Shown here one piece after another: positions 35,001 through 46,655 of a DNA stretch of 64,000 bases; position 1 is the stretch's first letter, and every line of letters starts with the position of its first letter. The notes under the pieces are model-generated. The model was given only the letters and a program-made list of their open reading frames with translations, did not search any database and was not told the origin of the DNA. The position numbers and the translations under genes were made by a program. The stretch spans positions 10,472,882 to 10,536,881 of the forward strand of contig NC_089316.1 in the NCBI RefSeq assembly GCF_036669915.1. Reading direction: 5' to 3'. The stretch comes from Pocillopora verrucosa (taxonomy: Eukaryota; Cnidaria; Anthozoa; Scleractinia; Pocilloporidae).

Positions 35001-36860
35001 ATGTTCAAAAAGAATCGGTAACCTGGCCTCACGCGCCAAAGTAAAATGCGCGATCCGCAATACAGCCGCTTCTCCGTTATCGCCAAGAATAGTTCATTGT
35101 GTCATGGCTGCTCTTTTGTATACTCGCTTTTGTATAGCGCGTGACCTATCTCAAACCATTGCCATGAGAAGTTAAAAACGAACGAGGGGAGAAGGGGGGT
35201 GAGTCTTTGTTACGGCATAAGAATGAAGCTCGTCTACTATGCAAGATTTAAAATGGCGGCGTCTGTGATTTGAAGACAATTTTTATTAGTTATGGTTTCA
35301 GGCTGAGAGATCGAGCTGCCGTATACTCGCTGATTCTTGTAAGAGGTCCACCCGGTTTTACGATCTTTTAACCCCGTCTCCTCAAATAAGTGCATGGATC
35401 TGATAATTAATCTCACATAGTTTTTTTTTATCGAGGTTACGCTTTTATTTCGCCAGATGGTGGATGACATGTTGAATTCCCCCGGCGATGCTAAATCTGA
35501 GGAGGAACCTGTGGTGGCTCCTCGTGCAAACTCAAAATACCCAGCGTTCGAGAGTCTTGTTGCGAGCAAGTCTAATCAAGGTACGTTATCACTCTTAATT
35601 AAAAGCGAACTTCGATTAATTTAAAAGGGAAGGCTGCGATACCTTCGAGCGTCCCACAAACAGGATAGGAACCTTAAGCAAACCATGACGGCGGCGGCAA
35701 CGAGGACATAGAAAAACAAAAGATCTAATTGTACATTTCTTAGCCGTCCTATGCAAAACAACAACGTGAAATCACCACAATTTGCGTCGTCTGCGAACCG
35801 AAACCGCGATGGCAAATTAGTTTAGTTTCCATTTGGAAATCAACGCTTCTTTTATACGTTATGCTGGAGTTGAGGTGTGGCGCCGTATGAGACGGTAAAC
35901 ACGTGCAGCCATTTTTGAAATTCTAATTAAAGGTAGAGATTTATTTTTTAATCGAAGTCTTCCTTGGCGTTGCCGTCCTGACTGCTTAACGTCCCTAATA
36001 TGCCTACCAGGGCAGTGAGAAGGAAAACTAATTCTTAAAATTGTTTTCAGCTTCGTGTAGCCTTGCCTCTCCTCCCTGTAAATTAAAGCTGTTGGGTATT
36101 TCAGAGTATTGGGACCTTAGGAATAGACGATGAATCACATATCAGTTCTCACGCACCCTTTAGTGACCAGAACCTGGCGTAATAGGCTTCCCACCCCATG
36201 AAATTGTTAGACACCGTCAGATTGAAGTTTAATGCGGAACGCAAACCACATTTCCAAGTTTGTCGTTTACTGTTCTCTGTTTGCTGTTCTCGGTATACCA
36301 CCTGAGAGTCATGTTGATTTTGAGCATGTATTTTGAAGCTGCCTTGTTGGATTTTAAGGTTAAGCAGCAGTTGTTGTTCAAACCTCGTAAAAAACAAAAC
36401 TGTTGGCTTTTTTATATCAAAATTCAATTGAAATAAGAGACAAAGATCGTTTTTGTATATCAGTGATAGGTATACGTGGGATAACAAAACATTCCAGCAT
36501 ATAAAAGCTGAGGTAAATGACTTACGCGAAAACATAACTCTTGCTGTCGAAAGCGTGAGGGAATTCTCGCCAACGTAAGGCTGAAGTCTGCTCCGCAGTA
36601 AACGTCGATCTTAAGATGTTTACCGAATCATTAGGAACCATTGAATGCCTTCAAGTTAAACTGGCTTCTCAATTTCCACCAAAATCTAATACGCTGATTT
36701 TTGTTCAACAGATGTGACTCGATTTTCATATACGTGGTATTTGGCGGCTTGGAACGCCCTCGGTGTCGATATGCACGACGAAAAACAAAGCGCAACTTCT
36801 GAAGACGAATTTGTTGACGTTGAAAATGTTTCGGTTGAAAACGGAGAAATCAGCAGCTAA
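32037..36860 (+). CDS. Second interferon regulatory factor, short form, no IAD
   Basis: Four exons: 32037-32427, 34567-34607, 35457-35580, 36712-36860; 234 residues. Exon 1 encodes the full DNA-binding domain: W18, W33, W45, W53, W64 and a recognition helix with R88, C89, N92 (WKTNFRCTLN). One residue is missing between the fourth and fifth tryptophans compared with IRF gene 1. Exon 1 ends in phase 1 and exon 3 starts in phase 0, so direct joining would create a stop. The 41-nt exon 34567-34607 (TTTGCAG acceptor, GTATGT donor) repairs the phase and is the basis for calling it. The C-terminal half is short and acidic (SEDEFVDVENVS) with one aromatic cluster (RFSYTWYLAAWN) and no IRF association domain. 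The gene is tandem, same-strand, 4.2 kb after IRF gene 1. The start is ATG at 32037; the frame is open upstream but has no ATG. Confidence 0.88.
32428..34566 (+). other. Intron 1 of IRF gene 2
   Basis: A 2.1 kb intron with a GTAAGT donor. It contains the terminal-inverted-repeat element at 34105-34453. No gene is seen inside. Confidence 0.6.
34105..34453 (+). mobile_element. MITE family A, copy 1
   Basis: Starts GGGACCTTAAGCAAACTACG and ends CGTGATTGCTTAAGGTCC, so the ends are inverted repeats. The interior includes AATTTGCGTGGTCTGAGAACAGA, shared with the other copies at 35667, 38868 and, in part, 53035. About 350 bp, noncoding. It lies in intron 1 of IRF gene 2. Confidence 0.75.
34618..34735 (-). 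repeat. Fragment of repeat with CAGTTGATAA tail
   Basis: GGGGGTAAGTTTCTAAAGAA followed by GCTGCGTCGGTGGGAGAG and CAACTGAGTTGATAACGT. The same block recurs at 53223-53330, and its tail resembles the end of the Penelope-like remnant near 8490. It lies immediately downstream of the 41-nt IRF exon. Confidence 0.55.
35667..35996 (+). mobile_element. MITE family A, copy 2
   Basis: Ends GGAACCTTAAGCAAACCATG and GACTGCTTAACGTCCCT are inverted repeats. The interior AACAACGTGAAATCAC and TTTGCGTCGTCTG match copies 1 and 3. Situated in the last intron of IRF gene 2. Confidence 0.75.
36140..36580 (-). repeat. Probable dispersed repeat with open frame
   Basis: A 128-codon open frame on the minus strand (36149-36535) has no splice or domain support. 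Its segments (for example NFMGWEAYYARFWSLKGA) resemble frames that I associate with high-copy repeats in coral genomes. It lies in the last intron of IRF gene 2, antisense to it. Treated as repeat, not gene. Confidence 0.35.
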
Positions 36861-38867
36861 GGAGTCCAACCTTCTCTCCTAGAGAGATGTCTGAAATCGT
36901 CTGTGTAATCAGTGTCATAAGTTTTGAAAGCAAGTCTAAAACACGTTGAAGGACTCGGTAACCAAAAGAAAACTTCTCATTGTCCCCTCAGTGGAGACTG
37001 GGAGGGAGAAAGTCAAATACCGGGTGGTTTCATGTCTAGGTAAGGTACAAGAACAAAAGTTATGTACATAGAGTTATGTTAATATCTTGAGTGTAAATAA
37101 TGTTATGGGTTGCGTGCACTTGTGAAATACTGGTAGGTTAAGATTATACTGTATGTAGTTTGAAGTGGTACAGAAAAAGTTCGAAGTAGCGCTACTAAAC
37201 GTATAGTTCATAAAATGACAACTGGCCCTTTGAATCGGGGGAGGGCCAAAGTTTACCACTGAAATTTATGACTGATCTTGCCTCGTAAAAATTACAAACT
37301 TATTTCACAAAGAGCTTCTTGGAAATTCCAATCTTCCAAGATGACTGCCACCAGAGGAGAACTCCTATTACCCCCCGGGTAATAGGAAACTGCGTCTATA
37401 ATAAAGCATCCCAAAGAACTGCCAGCTAATGCACCTTCTAGGTCGAAAGGGAACTTTGAAATTAGTTTAATGAACAAAACCACTAAACTAACCCACTGAT
37501 GCAGAAGTCCGTTGTAACCAGTTCACTTCATAACGCTCGCTTGGCAAGATTTTAGGTTGAACTGTAATTCCGCTTCAAAGATTCATATGCAGACTACACA
37601 AGGATAATTTTTAGTGTTCCAGTCACTATTAACACCTTCCCATTTTCATAGGCAAGAATCTTATTAAGTCTACCTATTTCTAACAACTTAGGTTTTAGAA
37701 TATTTGTAATAATAAGGGTTTATGATAGGTCTTCGTCACGGAGTTGGCTACTTCTTTTTCGTGCCGTAAGAACAATAACAAAAAAAATGAAGTTGATAAG
37801 AACTGTAAAATTTATCTCGTGTTTTAAGTGAATAAAGGCTTGACTCGAAAAAGTGGCGATTGTGCTTTGCATGACTGTTTTTCTGTTTTTGTGGTTTTTC
37901 GTTTAGAAGAGGAAAGATGAGTCGTTTACTGCTGCAGTGGTAAATCCAAATACAACGCCATGTTATTGGGATCAGAATTTCTTTCTTCCAAATGTACGCT
38001 CCCAAGAACCAACCTGCTCGTGGCCGTTACGAAAACTCCTTAATCCACTCTGTGAAACTCTTTAGAGCGAGTTTAAGTTTTTTTTTTTTTGTAGATCTAA
38101 ATTGACTTCTGACATACCAATTTTTATGCGCAAGAAATTTTTCAACACTTAGAACATAGAGGACAAAATTGCTAAATGCTGATTGGTTGAGACAGAGGGC
38201 ACTTTTCCGATAATATTTCATTGCGTAAACAACGCATAATCGACAATTTTTGCCTTGTTTTTGTATAATCTAGAGACAGAATAATTTATAACGTAAGCGC
38301 TTGGCTTGGTTTTGAACCGCAGTGGACTGACAAGGCAAGTTGCTGCACTGTATAGTAAATTTGAAACGGCTTGCATGCTTCGAATTCTTTTGGTCGCCGA
38401 GTTTGGCCCCGATCATATTAAGAAAGTCAAGCTCATCATTTCAAGATCGATTTTCTCGGAAATTCCTGAAGGGATGAAGCTTAAATGTAGCGGGGAGAAT
38501 AAGCAACATTTCAGCGATCAACAACCGTCGCTAGTGAGGAGAGATTTTTTTCTAGCGTTCATTCTAATTTGGAGTGGAGGAGGTCGTATAGCTGGCAGCC
38601 ACCAAGTTGCAAGCCTTGTCCACCTTTCTTCTCTTAGCGGTCTCCGGCCGAAACAAATTTCGTAAAAATACGCTTCAAACGGCCCGTGAAGGCTAAAAAA
38701 TATCACAAATGCGTCCATTAAAATTTCATTGAACTTTATTGAGATATTCAGACCGAAATGTAATTTAGATATGCAATTTTCAGAGCTTTATTCGTAACAC
38801 TCATATATTTTGTTCGTCTCACGTCAACTCGTATTAACCACAAACAAATAGTATGGTCTGCCTGTGC
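36861..38867. other. Interval after IRF gene 2, no gene seen
   Basis: An AATAAA near 37399 could end IRF gene 2 transcripts. A 119-codon frame at 38306-38665 has no recognisable domain or splice context and is not called. Confidence 0.5.
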
Positions 38868-39206
38868 GACAACGGCAAGGGTAAAAACGACGCGAGAAAA
38901 CAAAAGATTTAATGGGTAGAACAATAGCTCAGTATGTGCACTTTAAAACTTTGTGCATTTTTTGGCCGTCCTCTAAAAAAACAACAACGTAGAACCGCCA
39001 AAATTTGCGTTGTCTGAGAACAGAAACTTCCTCGACAACTTATTCAATGTTCCATTTAGTACTCAACACTGCTCACTCACGTTATGTCGAAGTTGCGATG
39101 TGCCACTGTTAGAAAAGATAAACACATCCAGCAGATGGATTTCTCTAGCTAGAAATACAATTTCTGCAAATCGATGTCTTCCACGGTGTTGCTGCCTAAT
39201 GTCCTG
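38868..39206 (+). mobile_element. MITE family A, copy 3 (degenerate ends)
   Basis: The interior matches copies 1 and 2 (ACAATAGCTCAG, TTGGCCGTCCTCT, TTTGCGTTGTCTGAGAACAGA) and the right end GTGTTGCTGCCTAATGTCC keeps the terminal repeat in weakened form. It was carried along in the duplication seen at 53035-53210. Confidence 0.65.
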
Positions 39207-40030
39207 ACAAGCTGGGTTTTCTAACTTTCAGGAAATTGTCTTAAATAAGAAGGACTAGAATGCCTTGCTTGGAAAAATATTCGCAAAGCATGCAATTTGT
39301 CATCTTGGTTAAATAGGGGACAAAGATAGGGAAATGAAAACAAGAAATGATGATGGATTAGTAAAGTGCGTTCGATGTAGCTTCTTAAAAGTTTAAGGCG
39401 ACATGGCTCACAGTTCTGATTCGTGTTAACTCATTTCTTTTGATCAAGAGGTTACAATATTTCTGCAGATCCTACCATGGCATCCAGGACTGAAGCCAGT
39501 CAAGATGCCCGCGTAACTTATGCGGACGTCTTCAGTCTCTATCTGAGATCGAGGCTGAGTGTGCCAGTCGGTCGAAGATGGCGTCAAAAAGCTGAAACAG
39601 TCTGGCTTCGGAACGATATTCACAGGGAATTATAAAACCCACGGGATAGATTCAACAAAATAACCAGTATGCGTTCTCTTACGTCAAACGCAATAAAATA
39701 TAATCGAAATATTCAAACTGGCTCATCGTTTGTGTCTCCCTATTAACAGAAGAGCATTAAAGAGTCAGTTTTCCGGACGCAACAACTGGCAAAAAAGCAG
39801 TCTGTGTTGATTCCCACCTTTCCGAGATGTTTTCTTCATTAAAAACGTCGAATAATTGAAATCGTAAACGGCTGAGAGCGGATGACAAATGGGTTAGCTC
39901 TCGCCGATACCCTTCGGCCGAATTCATAGAAGGAATTTTATTGGGCCCCTGCAGACTTGTTTGTTTAGTTGAACGTCTCTGCAAGTACATAATAATCTAA
40001 GAGAGATCAAACACAATACAACATTTAGGA
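39207..40030 (-). repeat. Segment A, ancestral copy of inverted duplication
   Basis: Read on the minus strand from about 40020 to 39210, this segment aligns with the plus strand from about 52310 to 53020. Shared blocks include GTGTTTGATCTCTC, GTATCGGCGAGAGCTAACCC (TATCGGCGAGAGCTAACCC in the copy), CTTTTTGACGCCAT and GCCTCGATCTCA. It lies directly upstream of the bZIP gene and divergent to it. The duplicate accompanies the bZIP pseudogene. Confidence 0.75.
39757..39927 (-). CDS. Possible 56-residue protein in segment A
   Basis: ATG at 39927 opens a frame starting MNSAEGYRRELTHLSSAL and ending at 39757. The duplicate at 52413 keeps AEGYRRELTHL with several third-position changes but then hits a stop. 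A CAG acceptor-like site precedes both copies (TTGCAG / TCGCAG then AGACGTT). Length is very small and no family is recognised. It could be a short exon, a leader reading frame or noncoding conserved DNA. Confidence 0.25.
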   Translation of the reverse strand: MNSAEGYRRELTHLSSALSRLRFQLFDVFNEENISERWESTQTAFLPVVASGKLTL

Positions 40031-42033
40031 AAAACAAAACGGCTAAAGACAAAAACTGAACTTCTTGCCCTCTACCTCTGGCAATTTTTACACTCAATGT
40101 AAAATATTTGAGAACCAGAGAATTTTTTAGCGTATTTCTATCGGTTTGATTTCGGGATGATAAGAAAAGTGAGAAAAAACAAAAAAACAGGGCAGGAGAC
40201 TTCAGTGTTGACACAAATTTAGGAAACAAGAAGCAGCTGAGTGACACCTGCGTCTGTAGTCTCGATTAACAATTGAACTGCATAGGAAAAACACTTTGTT
40301 TGGCCTACACAATTTGGTGAATTAACTTGTCTCAGAGAAATTGGTTTAAAGGCCACGCTCAAAGTAAGCTACAAAGGTCTATAGAAAAAAAGTAAAATAA
40401 ACGAGGTTTCTAGAAAATAATGGTAAGCATTGTGAACCCAACTTTATCACATATATACTGAGATTTACTCACTGTTTTCTTCATTAGAAAATCCACCTAA
40501 AAATTCTGATAGCCGATCACAACAGCGAAATGGCCTTCTCACACGTGCGTAAAGCGTTTCGTCCAATCAGGAGAGACTTGTCAAAACATACCATTGATTT
40601 CATTCAATAACTTCAAGTCCTTGCGTGCAAACATCCATAGCGAGAAAACTTTCATACCGAAATTGCAAAAATACTTGTACTTTTAGAAAAGTACAAGAAT
40701 TATATTAGAACAAGATTATATTATAGAGCAACAAAACAAAACAAAACAAAAACGCGAGCTGAGACGACAAGAGATGTGAAGCTACTCATTGAAGCTTAAA
40801 ACAAGTAACTTAAAAAGGAGGGTAAAGGTAATAGACCTAATGCAGCACAAGCCATAAGCGATGATGAGATCATTATTCTCTACAAAAAAGCCCCCTGGGA
40901 ATTTCAAATGGGGAAGCATTGATAAACACACTTTGGCTCTTCCATTCATTGCATTTTGATCTACCAGGGTGTGGTGAAAACAAACTCGTGCGGAAATATC
41001 GTACGTAAGCACTTAATTTACATGTTTTTTGAAATTCCCCCAAAAATTGTAAATTCTCAACCCAAGCAATTTCCGCTTCAGGCCTTTTGGAACAGAGTTA
41101 CGTTTTCACGGTCAGCCACTCCGCTCTGGATGTACGTGTAGTTTCTAGTGTTAAGTGAAGTCTATATAAGACAGTCACTACTAAATTCTGTAACCTCTAT
41201 GTCTCACAGTTGCCTTACCATCACCCCGTCTTCGTTAGCCATCTTTCTCTGTTTTGAATTTCAACATTAGCAATATATTTCACCAACATTTCCATTATTT
41301 TCTTTTCGTTTTTTCTTATCGTTGAGCAGCGGCGAAATACGGTCATAAGAAAATTTTGGATCTGTCAAATCAAATATTATCGATCAATTTGAGGCAAGCT
41401 TTATATTTAACAAGTTTGCTTGAAAATCTCTAATGGTATCACAAATATTTGCCACGCCGCTGTGCCTCGTGGAAGTAAAAAAAAAGAAACATAACTTCCT
41501 AGCGATCAATAATTCCCCAGGTGAAAGCAGAGCAATAATCAACAACCGGTCATTCGTTTTTGTCCATTTTTGTTTTTTTGAAGATTTGATGTTGACAAGT
41601 TGAAATGTAGTGGTGACAGCAATAGTGACAGCAGTAGTGGTACCTCCAGCCGAAGTTTGCCTTGCAGATTCTTTGCGTACTCCAATCGCAAAGCCTAACC
41701 TTGGAAACCAAATTCCTACCCTGGCAAACGTGTAAATTTGAAGAGAAATAGACTGCAACACCTGGGTGTGCACGATAACAAGTAACGCCCAGTTGGACCG
41801 AGTTCAGGACATAGGAAATCTTCTAACCAAAACAAACTCCATGTAAACTTTGCTCTGCTACTCAATGGTTTTCACACAAAAGCGAACAAGCAGATGTCTC
41901 TCGGATGCTTCTTGTTTACCGAGATTTATTTATTTGACGGGAAGGATAAAATAAACTGTAATAACACACAGAAATGGAAATGAAAAAGAACAGAAACGCA
42001 CTGAACTAACGCATAACCCATCGACCTCCGAAG
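40031..42033. other. Upstream region of bZIP gene, no gene seen
   Basis: AT-rich, with an AAAAC microsatellite at about 40733-40754. No supported exon. This interval is absent from the duplicated copy at 51.8-53.2 kb, where segment A joins directly to the bZIP body. Confidence 0.5.
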
Positions 42034-42804
42034 ATGGAAAGCCGAGGATCTGTAACAGCTCGCGAAAGCTTCCCTAGTGTTTCTTTACAGTATCAAAAGC
42101 TTTTGACATCGAATGAGTACTCTGTACGCGTTTGGGACGTAAACGATCCATTTGCATTTCCCTTCAAAAGATCGAGCCTGTTTCCACCAAGACATGGCCA
42201 GACCTACAATCCAGGAATGTGGAAAAGTCAAACTCAGTTTGATAAATTTGCCAGGATGAGTATGTTCAGCGAAGGTCTATCACGCCAATCGCCACTCTTT
42301 TCACCAAAACAGCAACGTTGGCAATCTGTGGATGTGAAATACCCATACTTAACATCCCTTTATTCTACAAATGTAACTGCTCCTGCCTCTAAACTTGATA
42401 AAAAAGAGGATTCATCAGGAAGCCCGAGCTCATCTGCACAAGAGCCACCACCTATTAACAATGGGACCGCAAACTTTTCAACAGAAAAGAGTGTATTTTT
42501 GAACAATGGGATGGAAGAGAAGAAAATGGAACTATACACTGGTAAAACTACACGGCAAGACGAAGAAGGGGTACAATCCGAAGATAAGTTCAGCTTAGCT
42601 ATGAGAGAAGAAGGTTACTGGGAACGGAGAAGGAAAAACAACCTTTCAGCAAAGAGGTCACGTGACGCGCGACGATTGAGAGAGCAGCAGACGCAGAAAA
42701 GGGCGACTTTCTTTGAGGAGGAAAATCTGCGTATCCGAGCAAAGATAAACGCCTTGGAGGATGAGAATCATCGTCTGAGGAGGCTTATCAGTAACCAAGT
42801 GTGA
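42034..42804 (+). CDS. PAR-like bZIP transcription factor, single exon
   Basis: An uninterrupted 256-residue frame. Residues 195-217 form the basic region YWERRRKNNLSAKRSRDARR, the PAR/HLF-TEF-DBP type signature (vertebrate form NNxAAKRSRDARR). The zipper has d positions F227, I234, L241, L248 and is short, ending 8 residues later. The N-terminal half contains NDPFAFPF and a Ser-rich linker. A nuclear dimeric activator or repressor is expected; PAR bZIPs in animals include clock- and light-responsive genes. No intron is needed. The last 100 bp are tandemly duplicated downstream, and the normal AATAAA seems lost from the first copy. A broken second copy lies at 51.8-52.3 kb. Confidence 0.88.
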   Translation: MESRGSVTARESFPSVSLQYQKLLTSNEYSVRVWDVNDPFAFPFKRSSLFPPRHGQTYNPGMWKSQTQFDKFARMSMFSEGLSRQSPLFSPKQQRWQSVDVKYPYLTSLYSTNVTAPASKLDKKEDSSGSPSSSAQEPPPINNGTANFSTEKSVFLNNGMEEKKMELYTGKTTRQDEEGVQSEDKFSLAMREEGYWERRRKNNLSAKRSRDARRLREQQTQKRATFFEEENLRIRAKINALEDENHRLRRLISNQV

Positions 42805-43081
42805 TGCTTTCACCAAGGGCGAACTTCTTGAGTAACAAACATTGCTTTAAGCCATCGGAACATTTTTTGAAAACTTCTAAAACTTGCCTTAGGCGACTTC
42901 CTTTGAGGAGGAAAATCTGCGTATCCGAGTGAAGATAAACGCTTTGGAGGATGAGAATCATCGTCTGAGGAGGCTAATCAGTGACCAAGTGTGATGCTTT
43001 CACGAAGTGCGAACGTCTCGAGTAATAAACATTGCCTTGAGCCATCGGAATCTTTTTCTAAAAACTGCTAAAACTTGCCTA
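42702..43081 (+). repeat. 190-bp direct tandem duplication of bZIP 3' end
   Basis: 42702-42891 and 42892-43081 are near-identical. Each holds the end of the leucine zipper, the stop codon and about 80 bp of 3' untranslated sequence. The second copy reads ...ISDQV instead of ISNQV and has AATAAA (43024-43029); the first has AACAAA (42834-42839) at the same place. Confidence 0.9.
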
Positions 43082-46000
43082 GTTACATAAAAAACTGGGA
43101 TTTTTAGTTGAGCATGCTAAAAAAAAAACTTGCAAGAATCTAAATTTCTTCTTAAAATTATGATGACGAGAGACGGCGAATGAAAATATGCATGACATGG
43201 AAAATCATTAGTTGCAAAATGTTAACAGTGTAGAGGTAAACAGGCCACCTTGCCTTATTAAAGATGGCTCAACTTGACTTGTTTCATGCCTGTTCCAAAC
43301 CTACAAAGCGGGTTTTTCTCGGCAAGTCAGAATTTCGGTGCAAATTCACAACGAATGATTAGAAATGAATGATAAGAAAAAGGGAAAAGACGAAAGACAA
43401 GAATAACTAGAAACGAAACTGAGGGAGATTTTTGCGGGATTCTGGCAAGACAATGTATTTTGTATAAAATCATTCGCCTCTTCTCCAATTAGACTTAAAG
43501 TGAGTTTTATGCAGTCCTTATATGGCAACACACGATATTATGCCATATGTGTTGTGTAACCATTGACAGCCATTTTTCAGCATGTTATCATTATAAATTT
43601 TTAACGTGTTTTTTTTCAGAGCTACGACGGGAAGTCGAGGGGACCGCTCTTAGCGCAAGCGGCACTTAAATGCAGTGTACCTAACTGTTTGCGCTTTTCC
43701 AGGCCTCTACGTTCTGAAGAGAAAAAACTTCATAAATTCTAGACTAGCCTTCCTTAAGCTGCTCACTGGGAAGGAAAATTTCCCATGTTTTTGCTTTAAG
43801 AAAATTGAAGCGACAAACCTACCGGATCTTCATTCAGGAATTAATTGAAAATCAACCGCTTGCGAAGAGAAAGCCGTTAAACTCAAGATTTATGGTTTGT
43901 TGTCCGCGATTTCAACTTTCATTGAATAGTTTTTGCCAAGTTTTAGTGTACGTAATACTTTCTATAAAATTTAACGAGGACTCGGTGAGAGCTTTTATTT
44001 AGTCATAAGCGATAGGAAAAAAATATTGTGATGAGAGAAAATAGTGTACCGCAAGTAAACAAGTGCATACGGCTCGATGTTGTTTTCTTTCGATTTTGCT
44101 GCTTTTGTCTTAGTGCGGTCTAATGACTTTATCTAATTTTTTAGAGTTAAGCCCTCACAGTGAAAATTAATTTCATAAATACAACTGACCTTTTAAGTAT
44201 AAAAGTAAAAATTTCTGGTTGGGTACCCGGCCATTGCGTTCATTTATTAATAAATGAATTTCAGCCTTAATTTCTCTGGTCAACATTTCCTTGTTTTGAC
44301 GGCTTTTATATGAATCAACAACTTGATCGCAAAATAAGGATCAATTCATAATTCTCCCTGAAAAACTTCACTCAAATTTTTTTGTCGTAAAAGCAATAAA
44401 CTACACTTCCTATCGGCTTTACCGGCGCAGTAAACTACTTGGGATGTTGGGAGAACACTCCAGAAGTCTGTAAACCACTCAAACACGCATTAATAAAATC
44501 ATATACCTGGGACTAAAAAAATAACCTTATATATTTGCGCTAATTCACTACTAAATATTTGGTAGCATTGAAAATCGGTGGATCAGTTCTTGACACATAG
44601 TCAGCAGCGACCAACCTGGATCACCAATTTTAACTCGTTAAAAGTATTTCTTATATGGCAAGGTAGTCATGAGGTAAATTTGTGCTTCATGTTTAATCTT
44701 ACTAAGTCTGTATTTCATTTTATTTTGCACGGAAATGGCCATAAGCCGTGTCTTTTTGTTCTCGGAAGCCGGAAAATTCAGATAAACATCAAGTTTATTC
44801 CGATTGCTCGAACCGTACTGAGCTAGGAACATTGGTCCTCGGTCGTTCCTGTATGACACTCGCTGCGCTTAGTCCGCACTGTTACGACCTCGGGCCAATA
44901 ATCACACCAGTGCGGTCCTCGCGCTCGGTTAGTAAGAAGTTAATAATCCAGTTAATAACGTCGTAAGTCGAGTAAAATTGAATGAAAGTACTTGATTATG
45001 CACGAGGAAATATTTTGTGATAACATGACCCTTTTTCGCAGTAAAATAAAAACAGATACATTTAATTTATCCAGAACGCTTGCAATCTTTGTCACTACTA
45101 AACTTCAAGTTCAAATTCAAGTTTTTCATCACTTAAATGGCATTCAGGATACACTATTCCCTACCCGAAAAATAGTGTTGTGGCAAATTGAGGCGGAAGG
45201 GAAAAAAAACAATTTCAAAATATTATTATTGTGAGGTTGAAACTTTCAAAGAGCTCATGCACAAATATTAAAGAGTACAAGAAACCTTAAATAATTGAAT
45301 TTTAAAAATCATAGCCTATAATGCACACAAATGGAGACAGCAAGAAGTTGTAAAAAACAACAAGAATAAGATGTAAAAAACAGTTATGATTTGCCAAAAT
45401 TTTGATTTAAGTATATACGTCAACAAAAGTCGACATCACGCATGTTCGATTTGTAATTTTATCTCACGGTTTCATATTCAAATTTTCTGCCCGTGTAGCC
45501 GAGAGCCCAGCGACAGTCTTCCGTGATATCAATGTTTATACGGATGTATCTGCTCCTGCAACTTATTGTAGTATTGTCCCTACATACAATGTAACTGGGA
45601 ACACGAGCGATACAGTACAATAGGAACCAGATAAAAGAAAAAAAAGAAATTGAGCAAATGACCACAATTTATTGTTTTCTTGATGCGAGGATCGATTTTC
45701 CCTTTTAAATCAAATGCGAGGGTTGTCATTTTTCAAGATAGGATAAATAATTCTTATTTATTACTTGGTCTTTGTTCGGCAGGTGTATTTTTTGTTTTCC
45801 CACGTCCCACGGATCAATCTGCGGTGAACAGGCAACAGCGAAATTAAAATGTTTATTTTACATTGAAATTCGTTGATAAGTCGATGGTAATCGCGCACGT
45901 ACCTTGATTATTGTTGGTAACTAATACTGTTTCCTATGGCGGCAGTGAAGAAAACTTAAATTTGTGCGTCAAGCAACGAAAATAAACCATTTAAAGAAGA

Positions 46001-46655
46001 TAAAACCAATTGATTCACGCTGATTTTGGTGATCTGCTTTCTGAAAAAAAAAATTAATAGGATAAAAGAGGCACCGTAGACTCTGAATCAGAAATGCTTG
46101 CAAAATAAATTATTATTGAGCCGATTGTTTTTACCTCTGCGGCTAATGACAAATGCACTCAAAGAAGTCAAAATTTTGTTATCAAAATCTCCCTGCACAT
46201 GAATAAATAAAAGGAAGATTGTTTGTAATAATATGTGACGCAAAGCAGGTTGTAAGGTGTTGCAATGAAAGGCTAGAAAAACACACTGTGACTGCTGTTG
46301 AAACTGGCGCATATTTTGTTGGAAAAAAAAAATAAAAAAAAAATCAGAAGAGAGTTGCGCCCTACTTTACTACTTATAGCTTTTATAGGTTGAAATGAGC
46401 AAACACATCGACTAACAAGCCAACCAAATTTACTGTTAGGCGGCTTATTAGTGAAAGCTTTATTCAACAGCTAATTTATTAGAGGCTGGCGTCAAGAACA
46501 CGGATGTAATCGGAGTGTTAGCAATTAAGGGCAACGGAAATCTGTCCCTGACGAATAAGAGAGCAAAATTTAACCACATTTCTGACAGTACTCACGTATT
46601 CTTGGCGCTCGCTGTCGGGAACCTGAGCAAGGATTTTGCCAACGATTGACGAAAG
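43082..46655. other. Interval between bZIP and D8C gene 1, no gene seen
   Basis: AT-rich, no exon supported. The stretch 44830-44945 (GTTACGACCTCGGGCCAATAATCACACC) looks like a decayed short element. Frames at 44578-44826 and 45459-45665 have no domain support. Confidence 0.5.

Noticed and set aside
32427..35457. Direct splice of IRF gene 2 exon 1 to 35457
   Set aside because: Phase 1 joined to this acceptor gives a TGA within four codons.
38306..38665. 119-codon plus-strand frame
   Set aside because: No recognisable domain or supporting splice sites.
41384..41773. 129-codon minus-strand frame upstream of the bZIP gene
   Set aside because: No domain, no splice context, and nothing comparable is kept in the duplicated block.
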